This document shows positions 30,431 through 38,376 of a DNA stretch of 38,376 bases, in pieces. The position numbers and the translations under genes were made by a program. The stretch covers positions 1-38,376 of IMG/VR virus record IMGVR_UViG_3300031722_000081. One strand, written 5' to 3'. The first letter of the stretch is position 1; each line of letters opens with the position of its first letter. This DNA comes from a virus. The notes under the pieces were generated by a model that did not search any database, had not been told where the DNA came from, and was given only the letters and a program-made list of their open reading frames with translations.

Positions 30431-33400
30431 ATGAGTTACGGTAGCAACCCAACAACCACAACGCAGACCGCGCTTGGCACCAATCAGTTGCCAGTCTCGA
30501 CGGTCTACACACCAAACACGGCGGCGGGCAACTTGACGCCCCTTGAAGGCGGGCCTGTTACAACTGATAGCAACAGCAATAAATCAGCCCCGATTTCAAC
30601 CTATACCAAAGATGGCTCAAATGTCACCATTGGTACAACCACCGACACGGCATATAGCGGGTCAGGGGCCGGGACAGAAATAGCCATACTCAAAAAGATC
30701 GTTGCCCAACTAGCGGCATCGCTTGCAGTCTCGGGTACCGTTACCGCAAACGCGGGTACCAATCTCAATACGTCAGCTTTAGCACTTGAAACAGGGGGCA
30801 ACTTAGCAAGCATTAAAGCCGACGCTGATAGTATTTTATCAGGGATCGGGGCAATAAGCGATGCGGCCTATAGCGGTTCTGGGAGCGGGTCTGAGATTGC
30901 TATTCTTAAAAAGATTGTTGCCCAATTAGCGGCAACAATCAGCACGTCTATTGCGTCTGCCTTACCGGCTGGTACCAACGTTATAGGCCACGTGATAGCC
31001 GACTCAGGGAGCACTACCGCCGTCACCTCACTACCCGCGCTCCCATCAGGCTCAAACCTTATCGGTAACGTTGAACTAGTGGACGGGGCGGGTACCAATA
31101 AAGCAACTATTTCAGCAGGTGGGGCACTCAAGGTTGATGGATCATCCGTAACACAACCGGTATCTGCTAGTTCTTTACCACTGCCCACCGGGGCCGCAAC
31201 CGCCGCAAAGCAACCTGCACTCGGAACGGCGGGCACACCCTCTAGTGATGTGCTTTCAGTACAAGGTATTGCTAGCATGACCGCTTTGAAGGTTGATGGA
31301 TCAGCAGTCACTCAGCCGGTAAGCGGCACTGTTATCGTTCAGCAGTCTACGGCTAGTAACCTCAAGGTAGACTTATCGGGCACGTCTGCGAACGCAACGG
31401 CACTTAAAGTTGATGGGAGCGCGGTGACACAACCGGTAAGCGGCACTGTCTCTGATCAGCATAGCAATGTGCTTATCGACTATGATAGTGGGGCTGGTAC
31501 GCAAAACATGACGGTGTTTGGTATCGCTTTACCGGCCTCGGGTGGATCGGTTGCAGGCGGCACTACATCAAATCCGCTCAAAGTAGATCCCACGGGCACG
31601 ACAACGCAACCGGTCAGTGCTACTAGTCTTCCCTTGCCTACCGGCGCTTCCACCTCTGCCAAACAACCGGCGCTCGGCACAGCCGGATCAGCAAGCTCAG
31701 ATGTCATCACTGTGCAAGGCATCGCGTCCATGACTGCTCTAAAGGTTGATGGTAGTGCGGTCACTCAGCCGGTAAGCGGTACTGTCACGGTCACACAAGC
31801 AACGGCGGCGAATCTCAAGGTTGACCTCTCAGGCACAAGCGCGAACGCTACGGCCTTGAAGGTGGATGGATCGGCAGTCACACAACCCGTATCGGGGACG
31901 GTAACAGCGAACGCGGGCACAGGGACGTTTACCGTCTCAGATCAACATTCAAATAACACTACTGACTATGATACCGGGGCCGGTACACAGACCATGACGA
32001 TGTATGGCCTTGCTCTCCCGGCTTCAGGCGGTTCAGTACCGGGCGGCACTGCTACCAACCCGGTACGCGTTGACACAACTGGTACGACAACACAGCCTGT
32101 AAGCGCGGCTAGTTTACCCCTTCCTACCGGCGCTTCTACAAGTGCAAAGCAACCGGCGTTAGGAACGGCTGGTAGCGCGTCTAGCGATGTGTTAACGGTG
32201 CAAGGCATTGCTAGTATGACCGCCTTGAAAGTAGACGGTTCTGCCGTCACACAGCCAGTTTCAGGTACTATCACAGTCACACAAAGCACCGCTAGTAACC
32301 TCAAGGTTGATCTCTCAGGCACATCCGCAAACGCTACCGCGCTCAATGTAGCTGATCAGCACACAAACATCACGACAGACTACGATAGCGGGGCGGGCAC
32401 GCAAACAATGACCATGTACGGCCTCGCTCTCCCGGCCAGTGGTGGAAGTGTTGCGGGCGGTACATCTGCCAATCCGATTAAAACAGATCCGACTGGTACC
32501 ACGACTCAGCCCGTAAGTGCTACGTCCTTACCTCTCCCAACGGGGGCGGCTACATCTGCCAAGCAACCTGCACTCGGAACGGCGGGTAGCTCAAGCACAG
32601 ATGTGCTCTCAATACAAGGGATAGCAAGTGGTACACCAATACCGATCACCGGATCAATCACGGCAACAAACCCATCTGTAAGTACCGATGGATCTGCAAT
32701 CCCTACATCAAGCACACTCATCGGAGCATCAGACGGCACAAACCTACAACAGCTCTTAGTAGAGTCTGCAAGCAATAGAAACTTGCGCGTAGGGATCTAC
32801 GGCGGTGCAACAGAGGCAAGCGTAACCGGTTCTAATGCCCTCAAGGTAGACGGGTCTGCGGTCACTCAACCCGTAAGTGCTGCTAGTCTGCCACTGCCTA
32901 CGGGAGCTTCCACATCTGCCAAGCAACCAGCTCTAGGTACTGCGGGCACTGCAAGTACCGATGTGCTCTCAGTACAGGGCATTGCTTCCATGACGGCGCT
33001 CAAAGTGGATGGGAGTGCAGTGACACAGCCCGTCTCAGGGACAGTCACGGTCACACAAAGTACAGCCGCAAACTTAAAAGTAGACCTCTCAGGAACGGCG
33101 GCTAATGCCACGGCTCTAAAGGTAGACGGATCAGCCGTAACACAACCGGTATCAGGCACTATTACGGCTAACGCAGGGTCAGGAACGTTCACGGTTTCAG
33201 ACCAGCATAGCAATAACACCACTGACTACGATACAGGCGCGGGCACGCAAACAATGACCATGTACGGCATCGCGTTACCTGCAACGGGCGGCTCAGTTGC
33301 AGGGGGTACTGCTACCAACCCGGTACGCACTGATCCCACGGGCACAACCGCACAGCCCGTCTCAGGGACGGTAGCCGCTACGCAATCGGGCACATGGACA

Positions 33401-35341
33401 GTACAGCCCGGTAACACGGCCAATACAACTGCATGGAAAGTGGATGGTTCTGCGGTGACGCAACCCGTCTCAGGGACAGTCACATCCAATATAGGCACAA
33501 CAAACGGCCTTGCACTTGATACGTCGATTAACGGCGTCATCGTCTCACAAGCAAGCACCACAAGTGGAGAGAAGGGGCCACTCATTCAGGGGGCCGTGAC
33601 AACGGCATCACCGACATACACAACCGCGCAAACAAATCCGCTCTCTCTGACAACGGCGGGGGCGCTACGGGTAGACGCTAGCGCGACCACGCAACCAGTC
33701 TCAGGAACGGTAACAGCCAACGCCGGAACAAATATGTCAACCGCCGCGCTTGCTCTTGAGACTGGTGGGAATCTTGCCACGCTAGCCGGGGCGGTCACAT
33801 CGGCAAAGGTGCAATCAAACGTCGCTCAGATCAACGGCGTGGCCCCTCTCATGGGCAACGGTGTATCAGGTACAGGTGCGCAACGTGTGACGATTGCAAG
33901 CGACTCTACGGGACAAATAGCACTAGCGGCGGGCAGTGCAGTGATCGGCCACGTGATAGCCGACTCAGGATCGACAACCGCCGTCACTCAAGCAACCGCT
34001 AGCTCACTCAATGCGCAAGTTGTTGGGGCCGTGGCATCTGCCGGAAGCAATGCGGGCAATCCGCTCAAAGTAGGCGGTGCATTCAATAGCACACAGCCAA
34101 CGGTGACAAATGCTCAGATTGTTGACGCTCAGATGACCGCTAGAGGTGCACAGATTGTCGCTACCGGAGTCGATACCTTTAGCGCAACGGTTTCAGGGAC
34201 CGTCACAGCGAACGCTGGTACTAACCTTAACACATCGGCCCTTGCCCTTGAGACGGGCGGCAACCTCGCTACGCTTGCGGGCGCAATATCTTCCACAAAG
34301 ATGCAAAGCAACCTTGCACAAGTGAACGGCTCAACAACCGTCACCGCCGCAACTGGTGTGCAAAAGGTAGGCATTGTAGGCAACACGGGGGCAACGGTAG
34401 ATAGTGGAGTAGGAGCGGGGACAGCCCCTACCAATGCAGTTGTTGGGGGTCTCGTTTACAATAGCGCATCGCCCGCCCCAACGTCCGGGCAATCAATGGC
34501 AATGCAAGCCGATCAAGCAGGAAATATCCGCGTCTTTCAGGGTGTCTCGTTCGCTACCCTTGCTGCATGGAACAGTAGCACAACGATTAACACCGTCCAG
34601 AACATATTTACCAATAGCGGGGCTGAGAGCGTTATCGTCCAATTGACACAGACAACGACTATAACGGTGGGTGCTATCACATTTGAAGTAACCTACGACA
34701 ATACTTCAAACTGGCAGACGATACCAGCGAACGCCGTCTTTGATCCTACGTCAACAACCTTTGCGGCAATCAGCTTACCCTACACACTGCAAGCAAGCAC
34801 CAATAAGATTATCGGCCTCAATATGAACGGGGCCACGGGCCTACGTATCAAGCTTTCAACGGCTATCACCGGGTCAGGTAGTGTGACACCGTTCTATGCG
34901 CTACAACCTTATAGCCCCGCCGATACGATAATTGCGCTTTCGCCCACCGCCGCAAACTTTCTTACATCAACCAATATCAACCAGATAAGCGGTACGAGCG
35001 CCGGAGTAGCCAATCCGCTCTACGTCTCTCAATCTGCTAATACTGGCTATGTGAGTGCGTTTGGCAGTAACGCGTCGGCGCTGACCGCAAACACTGATGC
35101 AGCATTTAAGTGGGGGGCCGGTGGTACCACGGTGGTCAACCATATCATGCTGCAAAACAATACCGCGCTCAATGTATTGTTTGATCTTGATGTAGCAACA
35201 AACGCAGGTAGTCCAATATGCTCACCGGGTCAAACATTGTTCTTTGATGTGCAAACAACGGCGCTACACCTTCAGGCCAACGGCACACCGAACCTCAACG
35301 GATCGGGTGCGGCGAACATTGTAATCAGGGCATGGTTGTAG
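30431..35341 (+). CDS. Very large repeat protein, probable fibre or adhesin
   Basis: 1636 residues of low-charge, Thr/Ser/Ala/Gly/Val-rich sequence. ALKVDGSAVTQPVSG and close forms recur about ten times, within larger units of 120-250 residues holding LPLPTGASTSAKQPALGTAG, SDQHSNNTTDYDTGAGTQTM and TVTANAGTN. Such beta-strand repeat modules are known in phage structural proteins of unassigned role, most likely trimeric fibres. The last 300 residues are non-repetitive and beta-rich (possible tip). The start follows the portal stop directly. No catalytic or lectin motif is visible in the repeats. Confidence 0.75.
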   Translation: MSYGSNPTTTTQTALGTNQLPVSTVYTPNTAAGNLTPLEGGPVTTDSNSNKSAPISTYTKDGSNVTIGTTTDTAYSGSGAGTEIAILKKIVAQLAASLAVSGTVTANAGTNLNTSALALETGGNLASIKADADSILSGIGAISDAAYSGSGSGSEIAILKKIVAQLAATISTSIASALPAGTNVIGHVIADSGSTTAVTSLPALPSGSNLIGNVELVDGAGTNKATISAGGALKVDGSSVTQPVSASSLPLPTGAATAAKQPALGTAGTPSSDVLSVQGIASMTALKVDGSAVTQPVSGTVIVQQSTASNLKVDLSGTSANATALKVDGSAVTQPVSGTVSDQHSNVLIDYDSGAGTQNMTVFGIALPASGGSVAGGTTSNPLKVDPTGTTTQPVSATSLPLPTGASTSAKQPALGTAGSASSDVITVQGIASMTALKVDGSAVTQPVSGTVTVTQATAANLKVDLSGTSANATALKVDGSAVTQPVSGTVTANAGTGTFTVSDQHSNNTTDYDTGAGTQTMTMYGLALPASGGSVPGGTATNPVRVDTTGTTTQPVSAASLPLPTGASTSAKQPALGTAGSASSDVLTVQGIASMTALKVDGSAVTQPVSGTITVTQSTASNLKVDLSGTSANATALNVADQHTNITTDYDSGAGTQTMTMYGLALPASGGSVAGGTSANPIKTDPTGTTTQPVSATSLPLPTGAATSAKQPALGTAGSSSTDVLSIQGIASGTPIPITGSITATNPSVSTDGSAIPTSSTLIGASDGTNLQQLLVESASNRNLRVGIYGGATEASVTGSNALKVDGSAVTQPVSAASLPLPTGASTSAKQPALGTAGTASTDVLSVQGIASMTALKVDGSAVTQPVSGTVTVTQSTAANLKVDLSGTAANATALKVDGSAVTQPVSGTITANAGSGTFTVSDQHSNNTTDYDTGAGTQTMTMYGIALPATGGSVAGGTATNPVRTDPTGTTAQPVSGTVAATQSGTWTVQPGNTANTTAWKVDGSAVTQPVSGTVTSNIGTTNGLALDTSINGVIVSQASTTSGEKGPLIQGAVTTASPTYTTAQTNPLSLTTAGALRVDASATTQPVSGTVTANAGTNMSTAALALETGGNLATLAGAVTSAKVQSNVAQINGVAPLMGNGVSGTGAQRVTIASDSTGQIALAAGSAVIGHVIADSGSTTAVTQATASSLNAQVVGAVASAGSNAGNPLKVGGAFNSTQPTVTNAQIVDAQMTARGAQIVATGVDTFSATVSGTVTANAGTNLNTSALALETGGNLATLAGAISSTKMQSNLAQVNGSTTVTAATGVQKVGIVGNTGATVDSGVGAGTAPTNAVVGGLVYNSASPAPTSGQSMAMQADQAGNIRVFQGVSFATLAAWNSSTTINTVQNIFTNSGAESVIVQLTQTTTITVGAITFEVTYDNTSNWQTIPANAVFDPTSTTFAAISLPYTLQASTNKIIGLNMNGATGLRIKLSTAITGSGSVTPFYALQPYSPADTIIALSPTAANFLTSTNINQISGTSAGVANPLYVSQSANTGYVSAFGSNASALTANTDAAFKWGAGGTTVVNHIMLQNNTALNVLFDLDVATNAGSPICSPGQTLFFDVQTTALHLQANGTPNLNGSGAANIVIRAWL

Positions 35342-36049
35342 ATGTCTAGTTACTCTACCATTATGCGCAATGCGCCGACCATTTACTATCGGTTAGGGGA
35401 GTCTTCAGGTCTCACCGCAACTGATAGTAGTGGAAATGGAAATAATGGTACCTATGCGGCAAGTGGAGTAACCTACGGGGTTGCTAGCTCTCTACGTGAT
35501 GGCAGTACAAATACAGCCGTGACGTTTAGCGGGGTTGGGCAAGTTAATGCGCCTGTTGGGATTGTTGTCTCAGGGAATGTGACGATTATGGTGTGGTTTA
35601 AGACGGCTGGTATTAGTGGCAATACCTCGCTTTTTGCAAATTATACGGCAACGGGGCCGTCTGTATTTGGGCTAGGTATAGCGGGGTCAGCAACAAACCT
35701 TGTTGCCTTTATCGTCGCAAACATGAGCGCAACAACAACGGCTACGCCCACTTTTACGGTAACGTCGAATGTGTGGTGTCATCTAGCGGCAACATTTGAT
35801 ACAACGTCACATGTCCTTGCGCTTTATGCAAATGGCGCACTTGTAGGGACAAATACAGAATCAGCTTATAGCCCGGCGGCGGCTGGTTTCTTTATCGGTG
35901 ATTCTGTATTTGGTGACAATCAGGCCGGATCTTATGATGAGGCAGTTGTTTACAGCAAAGTGTTAACAGCCAATCAGATTAATGCTTATTATCAATCGAC
36001 AAATGTAGAATATCGATCAATCAAACAACACAAGAGAGGGACAGTATGA
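35342..36049 (+). CDS. LamG/concanavalin-like (jelly-roll) protein
   Basis: 235 residues. A complete LamG-type fold: YYRLGESSG, DSSGNGNNGTY, VTIMVWFKT, WCHLAATFD, LALYANGALVG and YDEAVVYSKVLTANQINAYYQ. Such domains bind sugars or proteins. The bases are richer in T than in the neighbouring repeat gene, so it may have come from elsewhere. It starts at the previous stop and overlaps the next gene by ATGA. A role in host attachment next to a fibre is likely. Confidence 0.85.
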   Translation: MSSYSTIMRNAPTIYYRLGESSGLTATDSSGNGNNGTYAASGVTYGVASSLRDGSTNTAVTFSGVGQVNAPVGIVVSGNVTIMVWFKTAGISGNTSLFANYTATGPSVFGLGIAGSATNLVAFIVANMSATTTATPTFTVTSNVWCHLAATFDTTSHVLALYANGALVGTNTESAYSPAAAGFFIGDSVFGDNQAGSYDEAVVYSKVLTANQINAYYQSTNVEYRSIKQHKRGTV

Positions 36050-36330
36050 CACTCATCCCAATGGATTTAGCACACTTCACCGTAGCACTTCAAAATGACA
36101 CGAATCAGATGTATGAGAATATCAAATGGGCAAAAGAGCGCTATAGCATGTACAACCAGAATTGTACTACGCAAAACATGACAAGTGCTGGGATATCGGC
36201 GGGGGATCAATCGGCTATCCTGGCATTCATTGTCGATCTCTCACGGTTGGTAACGCTCTACTCTGGTAGCGTGCCTAGCAATAGCGCCGATTATATCTTT
36301 GATATCAATGCCATTCGAGGTATTTCATAA
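36046..36330 (+). CDS. Small hypothetical protein of the fibre cluster
   Basis: 94 residues, ATGA-coupled to the LamG gene. Mostly helical, asparagine- and methionine-rich (YNQNCTTQNMTSAG). No family recognised. Possibly a chaperone or an assembly partner of the fibre proteins, from context only. Confidence 0.65.
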   Translation: MTLIPMDLAHFTVALQNDTNQMYENIKWAKERYSMYNQNCTTQNMTSAGISAGDQSAILAFIVDLSRLVTLYSGSVPSNSADYIFDINAIRGIS

Positions 36331-36972
36331 GTGGTAACATCTTTGACGCTTTACGGCTCAACAAGTCTAGCATCAACGGTAGCAACGGCAAGCAAACTTG
36401 TCAACGCTACCGGTGGTACGTCAACGTCAAAGACAACAACCGCCCCTAATGACAGCTCACAAAACTTCATGGAATGGCTTTCACAAGGAGGAACGGGGAC
36501 TGATAGCGCGTCTATTGGTTCCCCTAGCGGAAAGGGGTACCTCTACGATGTAACGACGCTAGAGGGAAACACGATAGCTCTGGGGAACTGGTCAGGCGTG
36601 TGGCGCATGAATGACACAGCCGGTTTTACTGCCGTCACCATGATTATGCGTGCTTACGTTTACAATAGCGGCCTCTATACCGCCATTGGCACTATGACAC
36701 TTGCAAGCCAGTCCATGAGCAGTACAACAACAAACTACACATTTAGCAATACGTCATTCCCGGCTGTCACGTTCTACCTCAACGATAAGCTCTATATTGA
36801 CGGATGGATGCACCCGATCACCGGGCACTGGACGGGTGATCCCATCGTCTCGTTTATGTCATCTAGCGCAAGCGCCGGTATAGCCAATCAGATGCAGGTA
36901 AATACACCCGGCTTTAGCCTGACACCACGCCTTATCACGCGACAACATCGGATCTTTGGGAGGGTTGCATAA
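36331..36972 (+). CDS. Beta-rich structural protein, GTG start
   Basis: 213 residues from GTG 36331, directly after a stop. Ser/Thr-rich strands throughout (WSGVWRMNDTAGFTAVTMIM, FYLNDKLYIDGWMH) suggest a jelly-roll like appendage protein. No domain family recognised. Shares its stop with the next start (TAATG). Confidence 0.65.
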   Translation: MVTSLTLYGSTSLASTVATASKLVNATGGTSTSKTTTAPNDSSQNFMEWLSQGGTGTDSASIGSPSGKGYLYDVTTLEGNTIALGNWSGVWRMNDTAGFTAVTMIMRAYVYNSGLYTAIGTMTLASQSMSSTTTNYTFSNTSFPAVTFYLNDKLYIDGWMHPITGHWTGDPIVSFMSSSASAGIANQMQVNTPGFSLTPRLITRQHRIFGRVA

Positions 36973-37154
36973 TGCCAGTGATTTACGTCCTACGTGCCCC
37001 TGCGGGCGTTCTCATCCTCGGATCATCGACGCCTACGATCTCATCAAATGCAACCTTTACCGTACGCAAGGGTAACGCAATGCTAGAGGCGCGTGGGGGT
37101 GAGGCGTCAGTGCAGATACGTAAGGGTGACGCGACATTTACGGAGGGTAAATAA
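36972..37154 (+). CDS. Small beta protein of the fibre cluster
   Basis: 60 residues, TAATG overlap. Two internal near-repeats, TVRKGNAMLEA and QIRKGDATFTE, read as paired beta hairpins. No family recognised. Confidence 0.6.
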   Translation: MPVIYVLRAPAGVLILGSSTPTISSNATFTVRKGNAMLEARGGEASVQIRKGDATFTEGK

Positions 37155-37487
37155 ATGAGCTGTGATACCGATGATTATTCTCCTATCTACGTGGGGGATG
37201 TTGGGGCACCCTTTAATCCGGTGTTTGAATATGCCGATGGCACTCTCGTTGACTTGACCGGGGCAACCATCACCATGAAATTTCTCAATGAGAATACCGC
37301 CGCTATCATCACCACGACGGGTACATGGACGATTGACACCGATCCTACCACTGGCAAGGCGTCATATGCCTACGCAAGCAATGACGTGTCTGTAGCCGGG
37401 TTGTACACCATCTACATCACCATCACAAAAAGTGGAAAGCCGTTCCATGCTGATACCAAACAACTAGAGATAAAGGCGGCAATATGA
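37155..37487 (+). CDS. BppU-like N-terminal Ig-fold protein
   Basis: 110 residues. Strand order and phrases such as VDLTGATITMKFLNE, WTIDTDPTTGKASYAYASND and AGLYTIYITITKSGK match the small Ig-like domain found at the start of baseplate upper (BppU) proteins and in stand-alone phage versions. In baseplates the domain anchors receptor-binding proteins. Here it sits with fibre genes but upstream of the head genes. Confidence 0.75.
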   Translation: MSCDTDDYSPIYVGDVGAPFNPVFEYADGTLVDLTGATITMKFLNENTAAIITTTGTWTIDTDPTTGKASYAYASNDVSVAGLYTIYITITKSGKPFHADTKQLEIKAAI

Positions 37488-37636
37488 GTAGGGTGTGGTT
37501 TCACATATGCCTTGTCTATCACATGCTTTGCATTAAACTATTTGATCGTAGTGCAACAATCATATGCATCAGAATGGGCAACCGTACAAAAATAAGGAGG
37601 ATACATTATCATGGCAATGAAGCACCCAGGGTTTAA
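37484..37636 (+). pseudogene. Uncertain small gene, two frames in conflict
   Basis: An ATGA-coupled frame from 37484 runs 50 codons to 37636 and overlaps the next gene, with little protein-like character. In another frame, bases 37488-37595 are open and read as a hydrophobic helix (YALSITCFALNYLIVVQQSY) ending WATVQK before TAA, but that frame lacks a start. One base inserted or lost near 37490 would join the ATG to the hydrophobic frame, giving a small membrane peptide. I treat it as broken or a sequencing error. Confidence 0.35.
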
Positions 37637-37763
37637 AGCCGTACAAGGCAAGATAGCCGCAAAATATGGTATGAAAGCGGCGGGGGCAATCCTAGCCGCA
37701 TCAACCAGGAAAGCTAGTGCGAAAGCAAAACGGAAAAACCCCCACTTAAAGCGTGTAAAATAG
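37611..37763 (+). CDS. Small basic conserved phage protein
   Basis: 50 residues: KHPGFKAVQGKIAAKYGM, then AAGAILAASTRKAS and KRKNPHLKRVK. This very basic, compact pattern is found in small proteins located within structural clusters of many phages; its job is not established, but DNA binding in the head is plausible. AAGGAGG ends ten bases upstream of the ATG. It lies just before the scaffold gene. Confidence 0.75.
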   Translation: MAMKHPGFKAVQGKIAAKYGMKAAGAILAASTRKASAKAKRKNPHLKRVK

Positions 37764-37812
37764 CGACAATATAGCAGAGGTATTGTTTTTCTACAAAGGA
37801 TAACTTATACTA

Positions 37813-38376
37813 ATGGATGAAACCACAACTGTTCCTTCATCTCTGGCAGATGAAACGAGCAATGCACCCACGCCCCAGGCGGGCAACACAACCACAAGCG
37901 GATCTCAGGAAGATCAGCAACAAAAGTCATCATCGATCAGTCTTTCAGATTATGAGAAGATTGTCAAAGAACTTCGTGCCGAGAATGCAAAGCACCGGAC
38001 ATCACTAAAACGCTTTGAAGAAGAGCAGCAGAAACAAGATGAAGCACGCCTCTCCAAAGAACAGCTTTTAGAGAAACAGCTAGCAGATCTTCAAACACAG
38101 CACCAACAGATCACGGAAGCGCAATTTGAGCGCAACGTGAACCATATGGTAGCCGTTGAAGCAGCAAAGGCCGGAGTTGATCCTAACGTCATTGATCGGG
38201 TGTCTCGCATGCTGGCATGGGAAGATATAGAGGTAAGTGATGAGGGGGAACCGTCTCAGCAGTCAGTACGATCACTCATTGACCAACTTCTCAAAGATAT
38301 TCCAGGCTTAAAACAACGTGGGGCCGCGTCGTCAGTCTCAAGCGGGGGCGCAACCAATCCATCACGCGCACAAACA
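37813..38376 (+). CDS. Phage scaffolding protein (DUF4355-like), 3' partial
   Basis: 188 residues are seen before the window ends; no stop is reached. Pattern: disordered Ser/Thr/Gln-rich N-terminus, a long charged coiled coil (residues about 45-105, DYEKIVKELRAENAKHR and LLEKQLADLQTQHQ), then a helical domain with AAKAGVDPNVIDRVSRML and an Ala/Ser/Gly tail. This is the layout of DUF4355-type scaffold proteins, which guide capsid assembly. The capsid gene is expected next, outside the window. AAAGGATAA lies before the ATG. Confidence 0.8.
   Translation, partial: MDETTTVPSSLADETSNAPTPQAGNTTTSGSQEDQQQKSSSISLSDYEKIVKELRAENAKHRTSLKRFEEEQQKQDEARLSKEQLLEKQLADLQTQHQQITEAQFERNVNHMVAVEAAKAGVDPNVIDRVSRMLAWEDIEVSDEGEPSQQSVRSLIDQLLKDIPGLKQRGAASSVSSGGATNPSRAQT

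Noticed and set aside
30601-34434. Series of minus-strand open frames under the large repeat gene
   Set aside because: They mirror the repeat composition of the plus-strand protein, lack ribosome-binding sites and form no recognisable domain.
37817-38008. 63-codon frame overlapping the scaffold gene
   Set aside because: The scaffold frame from 37813 has a ribosome-binding site and a clear coiled coil; this frame is its shadow.

Overview
The window is part of the genome, or integrated prophage, of a tailed double-stranded DNA phage (Caudoviricetes). The evidence is a packaging and head cassette at the right end: a small-terminase-like gene, an intein-split large terminase, a portal protein and a scaffold-like gene cut by the window edge. 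To the left lies about 23 kb of replication genes and many tiny, tightly packed genes. Nearly everything is on the plus strand. Genes often overlap by ATGA, GTGA or TAATG and are preceded by a Shine-Dalgarno box of the AGAAAGGGAT type, so translation is bacterial. I see no integrase, tRNA, rRNA or CRISPR. The host cannot be fixed from the sequence; a Gram-positive or Chloroflexota (Ktedonobacteria-like) host is a guess from the style of the hypothetical proteins.

Layout. 1-3758: DnaB-type replicative helicase (5' cut), a zinc-ribbon protein and an SNF2 helicase fused to a DNA methyltransferase. 3784-6223: small proteins, an HNH endonuclease whose start codon lies inside a long inverted repeat, and a DUF262 (GmrSD/ParB-like) protein with its own promoter and palindromic operator. 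6342-9803: a run of nine overlapping small genes ending at a strong hairpin. 9856-10498: a two-gene minus-strand island (ribbon-helix-helix protein plus a 56-residue membrane zinc-finger protein). 10947-18515: a DUF932 protein, cysteine-rich small proteins, an excisionase-like HTH protein and membrane proteins, in a stretch with several perfect inverted repeats inside genes. 17809-18305 is a non-coding, repeat-bearing gap. 18613-22742: small proteins and an XRE regulator, with more than 50 copies of a short TGAAYA motif spread through genes and gaps. 22810-38376: packaging and structure.

The standout is the large terminase. Its Walker A loop is interrupted by a 341-residue intein. The middle of that intein carries, on the opposite strand, a complete 231-residue HNH homing-type endonuclease gene with its own Shine-Dalgarno box and a good promoter. 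The sense strand stays open across the same bases, so one DNA segment encodes an intein linker one way and the presumed mobility nuclease the other way.

The structural end is also unusual. Fibre or adhesin-like genes (a 1636-residue repeat protein, a LamG-fold protein and a BppU-like protein) lie between portal and scaffold, where head-morphogenesis genes are normally found.
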